This document shows positions 8,895-17,666 of a stretch of DNA of 64,000 bases, piece by piece. The DNA lies in NCBI RefSeq assembly GCF_013390595.1, contig NZ_JACAWV010000007.1:434001-498000 (forward strand), written 5' to 3'. Numbering within the stretch: the first letter of the stretch is position 1; each line of letters begins with the position of its first letter. The position numbers and the translations under genes were made by a program. Under the pieces are notes generated by a model. The model was not told where the DNA came from, made no database searches, and saw only the letters and a list, made by a program, of their open reading frames with translations. The DNA comes from Rhizobium sp. RM (lineage in GTDB: Bacteria > Pseudomonadota > Alphaproteobacteria > Rhizobiales > Rhizobiaceae).

Positions 8895-10396
8895 CTGGTG
8901 ACCTCACTCTTCGAACCATGCAGCGGATAACTCGGGGGGAAGATGTCCGAGACGGGCGGATGCTCAAAGGTTCTTTCCGGGTAACGTTCAACAAGCGCGT
9001 CAAATTGCACCTGAGCCTGGCCACGCGCGGCCGCGAGATCGATGCCCGCAACCTGTCCGTCTCGCATCGACAGACGACCATCCACGATCGTTGCACGGGT
9101 CACGCGACCTGTTGCGCCATAAACCAGCGTCTGGACCGGATCTATGCGCGGCGCGACCATCCGGTCTGCCATATCAAAAACAGCGATGTCGGCCTTCGTT
9201 CCGGGTGCAAGGCGTCCAAGATCGTTGCGTCCTAGGGCTTTTGCACCCGCAATTGTCGCGGCATCGTAGAATTCCGCAGCAGACGCGGCGTTTCCACGGC
9301 TCTCAGTGATGCGATTTGCCATCAGCCCGATCGCCATGTTCAACACCATGTCGGGCGGCGCCGTATCGGTCCCCATGCCGATATTGATGCCCAAAGCCTT
9401 CACCCGGGAAAAGGATTTCAGCGATGAGCCATGTCGGGCCGATACCAGCGGACAATGCGCTATCGTCACGCCGTTGGAAGCATAGCGGGCGAGATCATCA
9501 TCAGTCGCGACCGTCGCGTGTGGCGCGATCAATCTTGGAGAAAGAAGGCCTAGCCCATCAAGCCATTCCGGAGCCGTCTCGCCATGCAGGCGGCGCACGG
9601 TCTGCAGTTCCATTTCACCCTGCGCCATATGCAGGCGAACCGGCAGATCCATGTCATTGGCATGCAGGAAGGTCTGTCGCAGCAGCGCCTCCGTGCAGGT
9701 CTCAACGCGGTCCGGCGCAAACATCCCGGAAATCAGCCCGCCGGCCGCACCATGGATTCTCCCGGCGAATGATGCGGCCTCAGCGAGCTCGGCAAGCCCC
9801 CGCTCCTCGTCGAAAACGGGCTGCATCTCACCTGCTTCATCAAGGATCACCCCACCACTTCGATAAGCAGGACCGAGCCAGACGCGCAGCCCCAGCTCTT
9901 CCGCCGCAATCGCGGCGGCCTCAAACTCCGCAACGGTTTCGCCCCAGGCACGATAAAAGAGGGAGGCAATTGGCAAAGCCGAGGTAATGCCGTTCAAAAG
10001 TAGTTGCGCAAAGGCATAACGCTTTTGAAACGCGAGTTCCTCCGCCGAGTACATTTCGTAAGCCTGAGCGGCATAATCGGCTGGCCAAACCCGGCCCTTT
10101 TTCCAGCTCGGCTGGTTGTCCATGCCCAGCACGGTCGTATCGAGATCGGACAACGCATCGAGATCGACGAAACCGGGGCCGACCAGCATATCGCCCATGT
10201 CATAACGGGCGGAGAGTTCACCATCGAACTGACTGCCGACCCAGATGATCCGATCGTCCTCGATAACGACCTCGCCGTTTTCGATCAGGCGGCGGCCTTG
10301 CGGCAGATCCGCGATGACAAAACGCGCTTTGAGAGCCCAACGACCGGGAGGTCGTGCGCCAAGTGGAAGCCTGGACCAGCTTTGAAGATTGCTCAT
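8891..10396 (-). CDS. Amidohydrolase of the TrzA/AtzA-like (chlorohydrolase/guanine deaminase) group with altered first metal motif
   Basis: A 501-residue amidohydrolase-superfamily protein. The fold is recognisable from the N-terminal beta-sandwich (FVIADLPQGRRLIENGEV), the barrel entry GPGFVD, RLHMAQGE, APHAT, and GTDTAPPDM with GTKADIAVFD at the C-terminus. The usual HxH after GFVD is missing: the segment reads GFVDLDALSDLD, so both histidines are replaced. It is coupled by ATGA overlaps to the amidohydrolase upstream and the ATPase downstream. It may use a different metal set or have shifted function. The substrate is unknown. Confidence 0.8.
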   Translation of the reverse strand: MSNLQSWSRLPLGARPPGRWALKARFVIADLPQGRRLIENGEVVIEDDRIIWVGSQFDGELSARYDMGDMLVGPGFVDLDALSDLDTTVLGMDNQPSWKKGRVWPADYAAQAYEMYSAEELAFQKRYAFAQLLLNGITSALPIASLFYRAWGETVAEFEAAAIAAEELGLRVWLGPAYRSGGVILDEAGEMQPVFDEERGLAELAEAASFAGRIHGAAGGLISGMFAPDRVETCTEALLRQTFLHANDMDLPVRLHMAQGEMELQTVRRLHGETAPEWLDGLGLLSPRLIAPHATVATDDDLARYASNGVTIAHCPLVSARHGSSLKSFSRVKALGINIGMGTDTAPPDMVLNMAIGLMANRITESRGNAASAAEFYDAATIAGAKALGRNDLGRLAPGTKADIAVFDMADRMVAPRIDPVQTLVYGATGRVTRATIVDGRLSMRDGQVAGIDLAAARGQAQVQFDALVERYPERTFEHPPVSDIFPPSYPLHGSKSEVTR

Positions 10397-11586
10397 GGGC
10401 GCACTTTCAGGCTTTTGCCGTCCCGTGCGACCACGTTGCCAGCAGCCACGACGAGCTTACGGGGCTGATGGGTTACAATCGCCTCACCGACCGTTTCCCC
10501 TTCAACAATTACGACATCGCCCCGGCCACCGATCGTAAGTGAATGATCTGCGCGATCCATCGCCATCGCACCGCCAGTGGTGCAGACGTCAAGTGCCATT
10601 GCCAATTCGTCATCGCGGCGCAGATTGTTCTTCATTCCGAGCAACATGGAGCGTTCAAGCATGTCGCCGTTCCCATAGGGGCCCCAGGTATCGCGGAACC
10701 CGTCAACGCCGGCGCCGAAACGAACCCCAGCCGCACGCAGACGCTTCAGTGACGGTACTTCACGCGAGGGCGGAGCCGTCGTGAGGATTGGAACATCCAA
10801 CTCCGCACAGGTATCGATCAATCCCTGCGTCATGTTCCAGTCAGAGTGACCAAGGCAGAAGGCATGGCTGACGGCCACCTTGCCCTGCATGCCAAGTGCC
10901 CTGATACGCTCGAAGGTCATTTCCATCGAAAACGCACCGAGTTCACCGCCTTCGTGCAGATGGATGTCGATGCCCTTGCCGTATTTTTCCGCAAGCCCGA
11001 AGATCACATCGAGATGGGCCTTCGGATCACGATCCATTCCACACGGGTCTAGCCCGCCGACGAGATCGGCGCCCATGGCCATTGCCTTGTCGAGAAGCTC
11101 TATCGTACCGGGCCGACGCATCAGTCCTGACTGCGGGAAGGCAACGATTTCGATTTCAACCACACCGGCCAGTTGGCGGCGTGTTTCCATCACACCTTCC
11201 AGCGCAACCAGCCCCTGATCGGTGTCGATATCGACATGGGTGCGAATGAGCGTGGTGCCATAGCCGACCGATTGCAGCGATTGCCGCATGGACTGGATAT
11301 GCGCATCAAGGCCATATTCCTTTTTCACTGCGCGTTCATTGTCGATTTTGTCGATCAGACGCGGGCCGACCTCGTTTTTGTACCAGGGATACCCCAGCAG
11401 CGACTTGTCGAGATGGGTGTGAGCATCCACGAGGCCGGGAATGGCGACGCGGCCACCGGCATTCTCGACTGTAACGTTATCTGCGACCAAACCGGATTCG
11501 ATCGCGATGATTCGACCATTCCTGATGAGAATGTCGGCGGCAGCGCCGCCCATCGGTCTGGTGTTTTGGATGAGAAGATCACTCAT
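10393..11586 (-). CDS. Amidohydrolase, cytosine deaminase (CodA)-like, copy 2
   Basis: A 397-residue cytoplasmic hydrolase with the metal ligands GLVDAHTHLDKS, DIHLHEGGELG, SHAFCLG and GAGVDGFRDTWGPYGNGDML. It is similar along its length to the product of 5679-6875, sharing for example AFPQSG, PGT.ELLD and DLVGGLDP, so the pair arose by duplication. A GAGG site lies upstream of ATG 11586. It is embedded between permease and ATPase genes of the Dpp-type importer. Confidence 0.86.
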   Translation of the reverse strand: MSDLLIQNTRPMGGAAADILIRNGRIIAIESGLVADNVTVENAGGRVAIPGLVDAHTHLDKSLLGYPWYKNEVGPRLIDKIDNERAVKKEYGLDAHIQSMRQSLQSVGYGTTLIRTHVDIDTDQGLVALEGVMETRRQLAGVVEIEIVAFPQSGLMRRPGTIELLDKAMAMGADLVGGLDPCGMDRDPKAHLDVIFGLAEKYGKGIDIHLHEGGELGAFSMEMTFERIRALGMQGKVAVSHAFCLGHSDWNMTQGLIDTCAELDVPILTTAPPSREVPSLKRLRAAGVRFGAGVDGFRDTWGPYGNGDMLERSMLLGMKNNLRRDDELAMALDVCTTGGAMAMDRADHSLTIGGRGDVVIVEGETVGEAIVTHQPRKLVVAAGNVVARDGKSLKVRP

Positions 11587-11595
11587 GGATATGCC

Positions 11596-12552
11596 TCAGC
11601 GCAGTTTGGGATTAAGGGCGTCACGAAGCCAGTCGCCCAGGACGTTGATGGAAACGACCAGCAGGCAGAGCTGCAGACCAGGGAAAAGCACGATCCACCA
11701 CTGGCCGGAAAAGAGATACTGGTTGCCAATGCGGATCAACGTGCCAAGCGAAGGTTGCTCGGGCGGCATGCCGACACCGAGGAAGGAAAGCGTCGCCTCG
11801 ATCAGGATACCGAGACCGAAATTCAAGGTCGCGGTCACCAGAAGCGGCGTGGTGGTGTTTGGCAGGATGTGCTTGAAGAGAATACGCCAGGTGGACACAC
11901 GTATCAGCCGTGCGGCCTGCACATATTCCTTGTTGCGCTCAACCATGGTGAGAGCACGCACAGTACGGGCATATTGCACCCACGCCGACAGTGATATGGC
12001 AAGAACGATAACCGCCGAAGCCCCGATCTCACGCAAGGACGCAGGCAACGCCTGCCTTGCCAAAGCAGAGACGAGAATGGCGATCAGCATTGTTGGCATC
12101 GATAACAGCACGTCGCCGGCGCGCATAAGAAGGCCATCGACCCATTTGCCGAAATACCCGGCCACCAGACCGAAGGCCGCTCCGACGATGAGAGAAACCG
12201 CCACCGATGCCGCACCAATGACGATCGACGCGCGAGATCCGTAAAGGATGGCAGACAGAAGGTCGCGACCTTGCGTATCCGTGCCGAGAAGGAAAGGCCA
12301 TTGCCCATCTGCGCTCCAGATCGGCGGGATTTCCGCATTGAGCAGATCGAGCGAGGCAAGATCATAGGGGTTCTGCACAGTGATCCACGGCGCAAAGAAG
12401 GCGGAACAGATCAGAAGAATGAGGAGAATGGCAGCCACAACGGCCGATGGATGATGCCAAAAGCTCCACCACAGATCGGAACTGCGCAGACGCGAGAAGA
12501 GCGGTTTGCTTTGGCTGGTTGCCACTTTTGGGGCTGTGTCGGTCAAGCTCAT
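11596..12552 (-). CDS. Peptide-type ABC transporter permease, DppC-like
   Basis: A 318-residue inner-membrane permease with the N-terminal OppC-like extension (PLFSRLRSSDLWWSFWHHPSA), the FLLGTDTQGRDLLSAILYGSR hallmark and a typical EAA loop (YVQAARLIRVSTWRILFKHILPN). A GTG at 12567 overlaps the DppB-like stop, but ATG 12552 has a GGAG site five bases upstream and was preferred. It forms the membrane channel with the product of 12564-13529. Confidence 0.9.
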   Translation of the reverse strand: MSLTDTAPKVATSQSKPLFSRLRSSDLWWSFWHHPSAVVAAILLILLICSAFFAPWITVQNPYDLASLDLLNAEIPPIWSADGQWPFLLGTDTQGRDLLSAILYGSRASIVIGAASVAVSLIVGAAFGLVAGYFGKWVDGLLMRAGDVLLSMPTMLIAILVSALARQALPASLREIGASAVIVLAISLSAWVQYARTVRALTMVERNKEYVQAARLIRVSTWRILFKHILPNTTTPLLVTATLNFGLGILIEATLSFLGVGMPPEQPSLGTLIRIGNQYLFSGQWWIVLFPGLQLCLLVVSINVLGDWLRDALNPKLR

Positions 12553-12563
12553 GGGAACTCCGG

Positions 12564-13529
12564 TCACACGGCGCGCAGACGCGGATCGATCACCGCATAA
12601 GCGATATCAACAACCGTGTTCAGCGTCACGAAAATGAAAGATACGATGCAGAGATACGCGGCCATGACGGGGATATCGACGAATGTCACGGCCTGCATGA
12701 ACAACATGCCCATTCCCGGCCACTGGAAGACGGTTTCCGTCACCAGCGCAAAGGCAATCAGGTTGCCGATCTGCATGGCGGTCAGCGTCACAACCGGCAT
12801 AAGACAGTTTTTCAGTGCATGACGGAACCACAACGCCCGCCGTCTGACGCCCCGGGCACGGGCAAATTTGATAAAGTCGGCACGCAGTGTCTCAAGCATT
12901 TCGGCACGGACAAGTCGCATGACGAGCGTGATCTGGAAGAGCGACAGTGACAGCGCGGGCAACACAAGGGCGGAACGGCCGGACGCGGTCAAAAGCCCCG
13001 TAGACCACCAGCCAAGCCTCACCACCTCTCCTCGCCCATAACCCGGCAACCAACCGAGGCTGACGGAGAAAACCAGGATGAGAATGATGCCAACAAAGAA
13101 ACTTGGCAGCGACACACCGACAATAGACGAGAACTGCAGGCTTTCAGCCCACCAGCGTCCGCGCCCAATGGCCGTGAAGACGCCAAGCGGTATACCGATA
13201 ACCAGCGACAGAATGGTTGCGATGATGACCAGTTCGAAGGTCGCTGGAAACCTTTCCGCAATCAGCGTGATAACGTTCTGCTGGTTGCGCCAGGAAAGTC
13301 CGAACTCCCCTTGCGCTGCATTGCCGACAAAGCGGGCATACTGAACGAGAAAACTCTCGTTCAACCCGAGCCGCGCGCGCAACTCGTCGCGTTCGACCTG
13401 GGTGGCACTTTCGTTGACCATCAACTCGACGGGGTCGCCAAGGAAACGGAAGATGAGGAAGGCAAAGAATGCAACGGTCAGCATCACGAGAATTGCGTTG
13501 CCGATACGTTTGACGAGAAAGGCGATCAT
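12564..13529 (-). CDS. Peptide-type ABC transporter permease, DppB-like
   Basis: A 321-residue permease that begins with the standard first helix of DppB proteins (FLVKRIGNAILVMLTVAFFAF) followed by RFLGDPVELMV. The EAA loop (FIKFARARGVRRRALWFRHALKN) and the C-terminal AYAVIDPRLR match the family. It follows the binding-protein gene after an 81-base gap that contains a strong hairpin. Confidence 0.92.
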   Translation of the reverse strand: MIAFLVKRIGNAILVMLTVAFFAFLIFRFLGDPVELMVNESATQVERDELRARLGLNESFLVQYARFVGNAAQGEFGLSWRNQQNVITLIAERFPATFELVIIATILSLVIGIPLGVFTAIGRGRWWAESLQFSSIVGVSLPSFFVGIILILVFSVSLGWLPGYGRGEVVRLGWWSTGLLTASGRSALVLPALSLSLFQITLVMRLVRAEMLETLRADFIKFARARGVRRRALWFRHALKNCLMPVVTLTAMQIGNLIAFALVTETVFQWPGMGMLFMQAVTFVDIPVMAAYLCIVSFIFVTLNTVVDIAYAVIDPRLRAV

Positions 13530-13566
13530 GCGCGCAGCGTCCCCGAATGAAAAATGAGGAGGAATG

Positions 13567-13597
13567 CCCCATCGCCTGACTTGTTCAGGCGATGGGG
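13567..13597 (-). terminator. Attenuator-like hairpin after the binding-protein gene
   Basis: CCCCATCGCCTGA and TCAGGCGATGGGG form a perfect 13-bp stem with a 5-base loop, just after the binding-protein stop. On the minus strand a short T-run follows only after a spacer, so partial termination or 3' end protection giving excess binding-protein mRNA is likely. Confidence 0.7.
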
Positions 13598-13610
13598 ACG
13601 ACGCAGCGAC

Positions 13611-15164
13611 TTACATCTGCACAAGCCACAAACGGGGCAGATTGTCGGAGAACAAGGGGAAATCCTTGACCTTCGCGCTTGTCGCCCATGCAAGCGGCTG
13701 CTGATGCAACGGGATCATGAGAGCATGATCCTTGGCGATCTTCAGTGACTCCGCCTCCATTGCCAGGCGCTTGGTCTGATCCATTTCAACGGCAGAGGCT
13801 TCCGTCACCTTGTCAAATTCCTTGTCGGACCATCCGCCCCAGTTGAAGATGCCGAAAGAGCCTTCTTTCGTATGCAGAACCTGCGATGTGAGGCTGTAGG
13901 TGTCGAGCATCGGCAATGTTGCCCAACCCAACGTGTAAACATCGACCTTGCCGGCAGAGCGCTTCGGTGTCTGGACCGCACGCGTTCCCTGATCCAGCTT
14001 CGGTTTCAGGCCAACGCGCGACCACATGGAGGCGACAGCCTGGCAGATCTGTTCTTCATTGACGAGGCTGTCAGCACAGTTGAATTCGAATTCGAAACCT
14101 TCCGCGCCGGCTTCCTTCAACAGCGCCTTCGCCTTTTCGGGGTCAGCCTTGACAGGCGTATCGAGTGCTGCGTCATAGCCGGGAATTTGCGGCGCGACCA
14201 ATGCGCCTGCATTTCGGGACTTCCCACGCATCACCCGCTTCTGGATAAGATCGAGGTCGATCGCGAGCTGCATGGCCTGACGGACCCGGAGATCCTTCAT
14301 CGGATTTGCCGCACCCGACAGCAGCTGGTCGCGCTGACTGAAACCAATCATCACGGTACGCAGATCAGTGCCTTCCAGGATCTTGACTTCGGGAGACGCT
14401 GCGAGCCTTGGCAAATCCTGAACTGGCGCCTGATCGGTAAAGTCGATGTCGCCAGCAAGAAGAGCAGCAACCCGCGTCGCAGGTGAGGCAATCGGCGTCA
14501 GCTCAATGCGGTCGATATTGTGCTGAGGCTTGTCCCACCAGCCATCAAACTTGACGAAAACCGTCTTGGCATCTGGCTGCCGGCTCTCGACCTTGAATGG
14601 CCCTGTACCATTTTCATTATAGGTGGCGTAACCTTCCGTTCCCGAACCGACATCCGTTGGCGCTTCGGCGTTGTTATCCTTCAACCAGCCTGCATCGAAG
14701 ATGTAGATCGTCGTCAGGTCATTCGGCAGAAGCGGATAGTTGGCAGAGACGTCAATCTCGATCGTATGATCATCGATGACACGCGAACCTTTGTAAGCCG
14801 GAATATTGCCACGCAATGGCGACTTGGGGTTGGACGCCCGCAGAAGCGACGCCTGTACGTCTTCGGCCGTAAAGTCAGCACCATTGTGGAACTTGACGCC
14901 TTCGCGGAGCTTGAAACGCCATGTCGTCGGGGAAACGATTTCCCAGGACGTTGCAAGCGCTGGCTCGAGTTTGAGATCGCGATTGTAGCGCACCAGCCCC
15001 TCATAGGCATGGTTCAGAACACCCAGGGCGAAGCTGTCACCGTAAGAATACGGATCAAGCGAGCTGATATCGCGTGACGCCCCCCATTTGAGCGTCCCAG
15101 CCATCACCGGCGCCGTGAAAGCAAGCAGGGCTGCACCTGTCGCCAGAATTTTCGATAATTGCAT
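13611..15164 (-). CDS. Peptide-type ABC transporter substrate-binding protein (family 5)
   Basis: A 517-residue periplasmic binding protein. Residues 1-22 are a signal peptide (MQLSKILATGAALLAFTAPVMA). The mature protein opens TLKWGASRDISSLDPYSYGD, and the family 5 motif LREGVKFHNGADFTAEDV is present. ATG 15164 has AGGGGAA upstream; the frame extends 13 codons further without support. It heads the leftward operon. The site ATTGCATGCAAT lies 17 bases upstream of its start. The ligand is unknown; the amidohydrolase neighbours suggest an amide-bearing nitrogen compound rather than a simple peptide. Confidence 0.92.
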   Translation of the reverse strand: MQLSKILATGAALLAFTAPVMAGTLKWGASRDISSLDPYSYGDSFALGVLNHAYEGLVRYNRDLKLEPALATSWEIVSPTTWRFKLREGVKFHNGADFTAEDVQASLLRASNPKSPLRGNIPAYKGSRVIDDHTIEIDVSANYPLLPNDLTTIYIFDAGWLKDNNAEAPTDVGSGTEGYATYNENGTGPFKVESRQPDAKTVFVKFDGWWDKPQHNIDRIELTPIASPATRVAALLAGDIDFTDQAPVQDLPRLAASPEVKILEGTDLRTVMIGFSQRDQLLSGAANPMKDLRVRQAMQLAIDLDLIQKRVMRGKSRNAGALVAPQIPGYDAALDTPVKADPEKAKALLKEAGAEGFEFEFNCADSLVNEEQICQAVASMWSRVGLKPKLDQGTRAVQTPKRSAGKVDVYTLGWATLPMLDTYSLTSQVLHTKEGSFGIFNWGGWSDKEFDKVTEASAVEMDQTKRLAMEAESLKIAKDHALMIPLHQQPLAWATSAKVKDFPLFSDNLPRLWLVQM

Positions 15165-15180
15165 TATTTGTTCCCCTACG

Positions 15181-15192
15181 ATTGCATGCAAT
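15181..15192. promoter_or_regulatory. Operator copy 1 (ATTGCATGCAAT)
   Basis: A perfect 12-bp palindrome ATTGCATGCAAT in the 5' region of the leftward binding-protein operon. The same 12-mer occurs once more in this divergent control region at 15318-15329. It is the likely target of the adjacent GntR regulator. Confidence 0.7.
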
Positions 15193-15316
15193 ATTTGTGA
15201 CAAGGCAAAAATGTTGGACGGTCATCCAACGAAATGAACCCAGCGGGTGGCTTTTTGCGCCATTCTATGCGGATTGTTCAAAAGGCTAGATCAACAAGAA
15301 TACAAAATCAATATAG

Positions 15317-15330
15317 AATTGCATGCAATT
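15317..15330. promoter_or_regulatory. Operator copy 2 (AATTGCATGCAATT)
   Basis: A perfect 14-bp palindrome that contains the same core as the copy at 15181. It lies 72 bases before the GntR gene start, in a position to autoregulate that gene and the following enzymes. Confidence 0.7.
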
Positions 15331-15401
15331 TATTTTATTGGATGTCGTACAATTTTTGTGCAATAGACTTGCAAAAGTGCATTCAAAAGAGAGTGACAGC
15401 G

Positions 15402-16091
15402 ATGTCCACGAACATGAGCAGAAGCGATGCGATCTACGCGTCACTTCGACGTGCCATTCTTGAGCAGGCGTTGAAACCGGGTACAAAGCTTCCGGAAGAC
15501 TCGATCGGCGATACATTCGGTGTCAGCCGAACGAGTGCACGCAACGCGCTTTTGCGACTTGCATCTGATGGTCTTGTTGAGATCAAGCAAAACCGGGGTG
15601 CTGCCGTCGCCATGCCAACGCTGGAGGAGGCAGAAGAAGTCTTCGCATTACGCCGTTGCCTCGAACGCGAGGTCATCGAACGGCTGTGCAAACGCATGCC
15701 GAGAGACGGCATTGATGCGCTGATCAGCCATGTCCGTGAGGAAGAACGCGCCTTGCAGGCGTCCTCACCACGCTCCATTCGGCTTGCAGGCGAATTTCAT
15801 ATTCTGCTTGGCGAACTGACCGGCTCTAAACTGCTGATCGACTTCATCAGCCAGGTCGTTTCGCGTTCATCGTTGATCCTCGCCCGTTTTGGACGCCCAC
15901 ATTCGGCGGAATGCGGCATTGATGAACATATACAACTGATTGAGGCCTTGAAAAATCAGGATGCCGAAACGGCAATTCGTATCATGGATCATCACCTGCA
16001 CGCCGTTGAAGACCGCGCGAAGGCTGACGACAAGGACGACGGCCCTGATATCGCAGAAATCCTCAGCCACTACATGACGGCTACCGAATAG
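15402..16091 (+). CDS. GntR-family (FadR/FCD type) transcriptional regulator
   Basis: A 229-residue regulator with an N-terminal winged helix (AIYASLRRAILEQALKPGTK, then FGVSRTSARNALLRLASDGL) and a C-terminal all-helical FCD ligand domain (EEVFALRRCLEREV through to EHIQLIEALKNQDAETAIRIMDHHL, with metal-binding histidines). The frame opens at 15234, but ATG 15402 fits the fold and has GAGAG upstream. It is divergent from the Dpp-type operon and co-directional with the transferase and amidohydrolase genes, so it probably controls both arms through the two ATTGCATGCAAT sites. Confidence 0.9.
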   Translation: MSTNMSRSDAIYASLRRAILEQALKPGTKLPEDSIGDTFGVSRTSARNALLRLASDGLVEIKQNRGAAVAMPTLEEAEEVFALRRCLEREVIERLCKRMPRDGIDALISHVREEERALQASSPRSIRLAGEFHILLGELTGSKLLIDFISQVVSRSSLILARFGRPHSAECGIDEHIQLIEALKNQDAETAIRIMDHHLHAVEDRAKADDKDDGPDIAEILSHYMTATE

Positions 16092-16092
16092 C

Positions 16093-17658
16093 ATGCACCA
16101 AACGAAGGAAAAGGGCGCTCGCTCCAGGCGTGGCATTGTTACCAGCCCGCACCACCTTGCAAGTGAAGCTGGCGCAAAGGTTTTGCGCCGTGGCGGTACA
16201 GCAATTGAGGCCGTGATTGCGGCAGGCGCTGCGCTGACGGTTCTCTATCCGCATTTCTGCGGACTTGGCGGCGACGCCATCTGGATCGTGGCTGACCCGG
16301 CAGGCCGGCGCAAGGCGATCATGGGCATCGGTCAGGCAGCAGCCCAATTGCCCGAATTCGACGTCATTCCAACACGCGGTCCGCTTTCGGCGCTAACGAC
16401 GGCAGCCGTCGTCGATAGCTGGGGGCTTGCGCTCAGCTATTCTCGCGAGAATTGGCAAGGCACCGAAACCCTCACCTCTCTTCTTGATGACGCGATAGAA
16501 CTGGCAGCGTCGGGTTTCCCGGTCAGCCGCTCTCAACAGCATTGGCATGCCTATCGCAGCGGCGAGATCGAGAATTGGACCAGTGTCGCGACTTCGTTCG
16601 TCACTGAGGGGTTGCAGCGCCAGCCGGAGCTTGCGACAGTTCTGGAACAGATTGCCATTCACGGACACCGCGAGTTTTACGACGGAGCGCTTGGGGATCG
16701 AATTGCCAAGGAACTGGAGGCGGCGGGAAGCCCAATTCGACGAGGCGATTTGCAAAAAACGGCCGCGGCGATCGAAGATCCGGTTTCCATCACATATCGG
16801 GGACTTGAACTGCTGGCACCGCCACCGCCTTCGCAGGGCACAGCGACCCTGGCGATCATGGGAATCCTGTCCAATTTCCGCATGGGCGATCTAGATCCAA
16901 CGTCTGCAGACTTTTTTCACCTATGCGTCGAGGCGGTGAAGCAGGCTTTTCTTGATCGGGGCATGATCGCCGATCCAAACTTTGTCGCCCAACAATGCGC
17001 CGATTGGCTGAGCCCTCCCAATCTGGCCAACAAAGCTGCGGCGATTGATCCCTTGTCGGCAATGCCCTGGCCACATGGTTTCAAGACTGGCGACACCGTC
17101 TATCTCGCAGCGGTCGATTCCGAGGGCCGCTCGGCAAGCGTGCTGCAAAGCACCTATTTCGACTGGGGAAGTGGCGTTCTCCTGCCAGATAGCGGTATTC
17201 TCTGGCAAAATCGCGGGGCCGCGTTCAGTACGGACCCGGCAAGCCCCAATGTCCTGGCACCCGGCAAGCGACCGTTCTACACACTCAATCCCGGGCTTGG
17301 CCTGAAGAATGGGCTTCCTCATCTTCTGTACGGGACACAGGGGGCCGACGGCCAGCCACAGACGCTAGCCGTACTTCTCAGCAGGCTGATCGACCACGGC
17401 CTCGATCCACTTGCGGCGCTTTCTGCTCCACGTTTTCTGTTGGGCAGAACATTCTCAGACACCCGCGACAATCTCAAAATCGAAGAGGCGGCGGGGCAGG
17501 ATGTGCTGACAACGCTTTCTGAACGTGGCCATGAAGTGATTGCCATTCCAGCCCTGAGCCCACTTTCTGGCCAAGCCGGTGTTATCAGGCTGAACGATGA
17601 TGGTTGGATGGACGGCGCACATGATCCCCGCAGCGATGGCTGCGCTATCGGCGTATAA
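16093..17658 (+). CDS. Gamma-glutamyltransferase-like Ntn hydrolase
   Basis: A 521-residue protein of the gamma-glutamyltransferase family. Near the N-terminus it has the family segment SPHHLASEAGAKVLRRGGTAIEA and GLGGDAIW. The expected autoprocessing threonine is Thr335 in GDTVYLAAVD, followed by the small-subunit pattern ending in LYGTQGADGQPQ. No clear signal peptide is seen, so it is probably cytoplasmic, unlike typical periplasmic GGT. It starts two bases after the GntR stop. It may release glutamate or ammonia from a gamma-glutamyl amide in the pathway of the neighbouring hydrolases. The substrate is unproven. Confidence 0.82.
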   Translation: MHQTKEKGARSRRGIVTSPHHLASEAGAKVLRRGGTAIEAVIAAGAALTVLYPHFCGLGGDAIWIVADPAGRRKAIMGIGQAAAQLPEFDVIPTRGPLSALTTAAVVDSWGLALSYSRENWQGTETLTSLLDDAIELAASGFPVSRSQQHWHAYRSGEIENWTSVATSFVTEGLQRQPELATVLEQIAIHGHREFYDGALGDRIAKELEAAGSPIRRGDLQKTAAAIEDPVSITYRGLELLAPPPPSQGTATLAIMGILSNFRMGDLDPTSADFFHLCVEAVKQAFLDRGMIADPNFVAQQCADWLSPPNLANKAAAIDPLSAMPWPHGFKTGDTVYLAAVDSEGRSASVLQSTYFDWGSGVLLPDSGILWQNRGAAFSTDPASPNVLAPGKRPFYTLNPGLGLKNGLPHLLYGTQGADGQPQTLAVLLSRLIDHGLDPLAALSAPRFLLGRTFSDTRDNLKIEEAAGQDVLTTLSERGHEVIAIPALSPLSGQAGVIRLNDDGWMDGAHDPRSDGCAIGV

Positions 17659-17666
17659 GGGCTCAG

